Shown here: positions 60,720 through 64,000 of the stretch, one piece after another
Position numbering within the stretch: position 1 is the stretch's first letter
How the letters are laid out: each line of letters opens with the position of its first letter
Source: CALAED01 sp036378315
GTDB taxonomy: Bacteria; Actinomycetota; Actinomycetes; Streptosporangiales; Streptosporangiaceae
Assembly (NCBI GenBank): GCA_036378315.1
Contig: DASUWU010000030.1
Location: 6,153 to 70,152 of the forward strand
Direction of reading: 5' to 3'
DNA: 64,000 nucleotides
Made by a program: the position numbers and the translations under genes
Notes under the pieces: generated by a model
What the model was told of the DNA's origin: nothing
Database searches by the model: none
What the model saw: only the letters and a program-made list of their open reading frames with translations

Positions 60720-63065
60720 ATGGATCGTCCACACGCCCCGGCGGGCCGGTACACCGGGCGGCGGCTGCCCAGGCCCGACGCCGTGCCGCTGCTGCGCGGG
60801 CTCGGCCGCTACGTCGCCGACATCCGGCCGCCAGGCTGCCTGGATGCCGCGTTCACCCGCAGCCATCTCGCGCACGCCGAGCTGCGCGGCGTGGACGTGC
60901 GGGCCGCCGGCGCCGCGCCCGGGGTCGCCTACGCCGCAGCGGCCGGCGACCTGCCCGGCCTGCCCGACGTGGCGCGCCCGCCGCGCGGCGGTCCGCCGCC
61001 GGAGATGCGCCGCCCGGCCCTGGCCGGCGACCGGGTACGGTTCGCCGGCGAGCCGATCGCGGTCGTCGCCGCCGCCGACCGCTACGCCGCCGCCGACGCG
61101 GCCGAGCTCGTCGACGTCGATCTCGCCCCGCTGCCGTCCGTCCTCGACCCCGTCGCGGCCGCCGAGACCGGCTCCCCCGCGCTGTTCGACGGGTGCGGCA
61201 ACGTCGCCGCCGTGCACACCTACGGCGCTCCGGTGGACGACGTCCTCGCCGCCGCTCCCGTCGTGGTCGAGGCCAGGCTGGACGACCAGCGCGTGTCGCC
61301 GATGTCGATCGAGCCGCGCGGCATCGTGGTGGAGCCACGCGGTGACGGCACGTACCGCGTGTGGTGCTCCCACCAGGCGCCGCACCGGCTGGCCGGCGAC
61401 CTGGCCGGCGCGTTCGGGCTGGACCGGGGGGCGGTGCGGGTGGCGGCGCCGCGGGTCGGCGGGGCGTTCGGGGCCAAGAGCCAGACGCACCCCGAGTACC
61501 TCGCGGTCTTCGCGCTCGCCATGCGCCTCGGCCGGCCCGTCCGGTGGATCGAGGACCGCGCCGAGGCGCTCACCGCGGCCACCCACGGCCGCGACCAGCA
61601 CGCGCTGATGCGGATCGCCGCCGACGAGCGCGGCCGGATCCTCGCGCTCGACGTCGAGATCGTCGCCGACGTGGGCGCCTACCCGCACACCGGGGGGTTC
61701 ATCCCGGACATGACGTGCTGGGTGCTCGCCGGCCCGTACGCCGTCCCGCGCCTGCACGTGCGGGCGCGCAGCGTGGTGACCAACAAGGCCCCCACCGCCT
61801 CCTACCGCGGCGCCGGCCGACCGGAGGCGGCGTACTTCATCGAGCGCACGGTCGACCGGCTCGCCGAGCGGCTCGGGCTCGACCCGGCCGAGCTCCGCAG
61901 GCGCAACTTCATCCCCGAGGACGCCTTCCCCTACACCTCCCCCACCGGGGCGGTGTACGACAGCGGCCGGTACGCATCGGCGCTCGATCTCGCCCTCGAG
62001 CTCGCCGGCTATGACGAGCTCCGCGCCGAGCAACGGCGCCGGCGCGCCGAACGCGAAGCCGAACACGGGGCCGAAGATGGGGCCGAACGCGAAGCCGATC
62101 ACGGGGCCGCGCCGCTGCTCGGCGTGGGCATCGCGAGCTGGATCGAGCGCTCGGGCGGCGCCCGCGGGCTCGGCGAGTTCGCCGCGGCCGAGGTGACCGA
62201 GGCCGGCGAGATCGTCGCCAGGGTGGGCACCAGCTCCCAGGGGCAGGGCCACGAGCTGACCTTCGCCCAGATCGCCGCCGAGGCGCTCGACGTGCCGCCC
62301 GAGCGGATCACCGTGGTGCTCGGCGACACCGGCGAGGTACGGCAGGGCGCGGGGGCCTTCGGCAGCAGATCGGTGCAGGTCGGCGGGTCGGCGCTCTACC
62401 GCGCCTGCCAGGCGCTGCTCGCCGCGGCCACCGCGCGGGCGGTCGAGCTCCTCGGCGGCGAGGTGACCTACGCCGGCGGGATCTTCCGCGTCGCCGGGGC
62501 GGGCGCGACCGGCGCGCCGAGCGGCGCCGAAATGTCCCTTGACCAGGTCGCCGCCCGCACCGGACGGCTGGCCGCCGAGGACATCTTCACGCCGCCGCAG
62601 GCGTTCCCGTTCGGCAGCTACGTCGCCGTGGTCGAGGTGGACCGGCGGACCGGCGTGGTCGCGATCCGCCGCCTCGCCGCGGTCGACGACTGCGGCGTCG
62701 TCATCAACCCCGGCGCGGTCGAGGGCCAGATCATCGGGTCCATCGCCCAGGGCATCGGGCAGGCCCTGTACGAACGGGTCGTCTACGACGAGGACGGCCA
62801 GCCGGTCACGGCGACCCTGCTGGACTACACGGTGCCCACCGCGGCCGAGATGCCGGACATCGCCCTGGGCGAGCACGTCACGCCGAATCCCAACGTGCCG
62901 CTCGGCACCAAGGGCGCCGGGGAGTCGGGGTGCATCGGCGCGCCGCCGGCCGTCGTCAACGCGGTCTGGGACGCGCTCGCCGGCCACGACCGTTCCGCCC
63001 TGCAGTTGCCGGTCACCCCGGACCGCGTATGGAGATGTCTCCAACAACCAGGCGCGGAGTCTTGA
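60720..63065 (+). CDS. Molybdenum hydroxylase catalytic subunit
   Basis: 781 residues from ATG 60720; no clear ribosome site, so it may be leaderless. CoxL/KdhL-type: GRYVADIRPPGCLDAAFTRSHLAHA near 28, PRVGGAFGAKSQTHPEY near 245 at the molybdopterin site, YRGAGRPEAAYFIER near 362, GTSSQGQGHELTFAQIA near 500, and GTKGAGESGCIGAPPAVVNA near 730 with the catalytic Glu. The usual CO-dehydrogenase active-site loop with Cys is absent, so it is a hydroxylase of an N-heterocycle or aldehyde. An in-frame repeat near residues 443-464 is an odd insertion. Confidence 0.93.
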   Translation: MDRPHAPAGRYTGRRLPRPDAVPLLRGLGRYVADIRPPGCLDAAFTRSHLAHAELRGVDVRAAGAAPGVAYAAAAGDLPGLPDVARPPRGGPPPEMRRPALAGDRVRFAGEPIAVVAAADRYAAADAAELVDVDLAPLPSVLDPVAAAETGSPALFDGCGNVAAVHTYGAPVDDVLAAAPVVVEARLDDQRVSPMSIEPRGIVVEPRGDGTYRVWCSHQAPHRLAGDLAGAFGLDRGAVRVAAPRVGGAFGAKSQTHPEYLAVFALAMRLGRPVRWIEDRAEALTAATHGRDQHALMRIAADERGRILALDVEIVADVGAYPHTGGFIPDMTCWVLAGPYAVPRLHVRARSVVTNKAPTASYRGAGRPEAAYFIERTVDRLAERLGLDPAELRRRNFIPEDAFPYTSPTGAVYDSGRYASALDLALELAGYDELRAEQRRRRAEREAEHGAEDGAEREADHGAAPLLGVGIASWIERSGGARGLGEFAAAEVTEAGEIVARVGTSSQGQGHELTFAQIAAEALDVPPERITVVLGDTGEVRQGAGAFGSRSVQVGGSALYRACQALLAAATARAVELLGGEVTYAGGIFRVAGAGATGAPSGAEMSLDQVAARTGRLAAEDIFTPPQAFPFGSYVAVVEVDRRTGVVAIRRLAAVDDCGVVINPGAVEGQIIGSIAQGIGQALYERVVYDEDGQPVTATLLDYTVPTAAEMPDIALGEHVTPNPNVPLGTKGAGESGCIGAPPAVVNAVWDALAGHDRSALQLPVTPDRVWRCLQQPGAES
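62047..62109. repeat. In-frame 27-bp direct repeat in the hydroxylase large subunit
   Basis: Two copies at 62047-62073 and 62083-62109, differing at one base, period 36 bp. They encode AEREAEHGA- and AEREADHGA-type segments in a charged insertion. Probably a recent slippage expansion in a surface loop. Confidence 0.8.
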
Positions 63066-63141
63066 CCGCGGCGCAAGAGGGCGAAACGGTCATACCAGGC
63101 TTCGCATCCACAAGGGGGTCAAGAAAAGGGAGTAGCGCCTG

Positions 63142-63780
63142 ATGGGCCGCAAGCAACGCATCAGTTACGTCCCCGTCGAGCAGATGGACGCGGACATGCG
63201 GGCCGAGATGGACCGCTGCCGGCGGGAGGGCACCCCCCGTCCGGAGAGCTCGGCCGTGCGCGCGCACGTGCCGGCATGCTTCTGGTCGTTCGCCAACTCC
63301 TGGGAGGCCATCTTCCGTGGCGGCGTGTGCGACCACGCCATCAAGGAGCTGTGCCGCGTGTACGTCTCGCGCAGCGTCAAGTGCGAGTACTGCGGCAACC
63401 AGCGCTCGGAGAAGGCGGCCAAGCAGGGGCTGCGCGAGGCGCAGTACGACGACCTGCTCAACTTCGAGAAGTCCGAGCGCTACGACGACCGGCAGAAGGC
63501 CGCGCTCGCCTATGCCGAGGCGATCACATGGCGGCTGACCCCCGACGACGAGCTCTGGGACCGGCTGCACGCGCACTTCACCGAACCGGAGCTGGTCGAG
63601 CTCGGCTGCTTCATCGCGCTCACCATGGGGCAGCAGAGCTGGTTGCGGCTCCTGAACATCGACCACCACCAGGTGCTCGCGGGTACCGCGGCGTCGATGG
63701 CGCCGGGCTACGAAAGCGAGGAGGCACTGAAGCGTTCCAAATCCGATCCGCACTACTGGGCGAGGCAAAAGCGCGTATGA
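63142..63780 (+). CDS. AhpD/carboxymuconolactone-decarboxylase-like protein
   Basis: 212 residues, ATG 63142 with AAGGGAG upstream. All-helical fold with the redox motif VKCEYCGNQRSEKA near 74 (CxxC), preceded by IKELCRVYVSRS, and a second half with YAEAITWRLTPDDELWDRLHAHFTEPELVELGCFIALTMG. Such proteins occur in aromatic-degradation clusters. It begins 76 bases after the hydroxylase and overlaps the next start by four bases (ATGA). Confidence 0.8.
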   Translation: MGRKQRISYVPVEQMDADMRAEMDRCRREGTPRPESSAVRAHVPACFWSFANSWEAIFRGGVCDHAIKELCRVYVSRSVKCEYCGNQRSEKAAKQGLREAQYDDLLNFEKSERYDDRQKAALAYAEAITWRLTPDDELWDRLHAHFTEPELVELGCFIALTMGQQSWLRLLNIDHHQVLAGTAASMAPGYESEEALKRSKSDPHYWARQKRV

Positions 63781-64000
63781 AAAAACTCCTACTCCTTGCG
63801 GCACTCTTCTTCATCGGCGCGGCCGGCGCGCAGAACTATCCCTCGAGGCCGATCAAGATCATCGTTCCCTTCACACCCGGCAGCGCGACCGACGTGATGG
63901 GGCGCATCGTAAGCGAGCGGCTCAACGCCGCATGGGGGCAGCCGGTGGTGGTGGACAACCGGCCCGGCGCCGGCGGCACCATCGGCATTCGCGAGACGGC
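63777..64000 (+). CDS. Bug/TctC-family tricarboxylate-type receptor, 5' part only
   Basis: 74 residues visible, running off the right edge. Short Gram-negative-style signal peptide (MKKLLLLAALFFIGAAGA, cleavage before Gln) and the Bug start NYPSRPIKIIVPFTPGSATDVMGR, then QPVVVDNRPGAGGTIG. Bug proteins bind carboxylates and are most abundant in Burkholderiales. Early codons (AAA AAA CTC CTA CTC CTT) and lower GC are unlike neighbours. Transfer from a proteobacterium, or a sequence join, is possible. It is translationally coupled to the AhpD-like gene. Confidence 0.85.
   Translation, partial: MKKLLLLAALFFIGAAGAQNYPSRPIKIIVPFTPGSATDVMGRIVSERLNAAWGQPVVVDNRPGAGGTIGIRET

Overview
This is high-GC DNA with dense, often ATGA-overlapping genes, frequent GTG starts and a complete enediyne polyketide cassette. 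Together these point to a filamentous actinobacterium, perhaps of the Streptosporangiales; I cannot name the genus from sequence alone.

Layout. (1) 1-3342: a selenium locus. selD (selenophosphate synthetase, running off the left edge) diverges from senA-senB, which matches the selenoneine pathway. selD has an in-frame TGA at its catalytic position, so it is itself probably a selenoprotein. (2) 3333-7914: a four-gene minus-strand run of two acyl-CoA-dehydrogenase-like flavoproteins, a PhnD-like binding protein without a signal peptide, and a TusA/ferritin-like di-iron fusion. (3) 8224-18169: regulators (two ArsR, one AraC), SRPBCC, MFS efflux, P450, VOC, two methyltransferases, two unrecognised proteins and a tRNA with an unusual UAA anticodon. 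(4) 18199-29437: the enediyne core, transcribed leftward as unbL, unbV, unbU, pksE, tebC and a flavin reductase. (5) 29658-36262: a DinB-like protein, rhodanese, AhpD-like protein, SQR-like flavoprotein, DsrE protein and a complete PhnCDE-like ABC importer. (6) 36472-43961: a five-gene run (UbiB-like kinase, PatB/MalY-like C-S lyase, methyltransferase, two unrecognised proteins), an esterase and a StrR-like activator. (7) 44144-49874: another unrecognised paralogue, ArsR-rhodanese, metallo-beta-lactamase/rhodanese persulfide dioxygenase type, and small stress-type proteins. (8) 49935-64000: a catabolic island with a 3-hydroxyisobutyrate-dehydrogenase-like enzyme, a Liv-type ABC importer, an alpha/beta hydrolase of the 2,6-dihydroxypseudooxynicotine hydrolase type, a LacI regulator, a three-subunit molybdenum hydroxylase, an AhpD-like protein and the start of a Bug/TctC receptor.

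How it fits together. The five genes PKSE, TEBC, UNBL, UNBV and UNBU are the accepted enediyne signature, and a StrR-type activator, P450, methyltransferases and efflux pump lie around them. Seven sulfur-handling genes surround this core. I infer that they could supply or protect a sulfur group such as a polysulfide trigger, or simply handle reactive sulfur. A 21-bp AT-rich box recurs in front of genes on both sides of the core and may mark the extent of the cluster. The right-hand island looks like a separate LacI-controlled pathway for an N-heteroaromatic compound, with copies of a CAATCGATTG-type operator at four loci.
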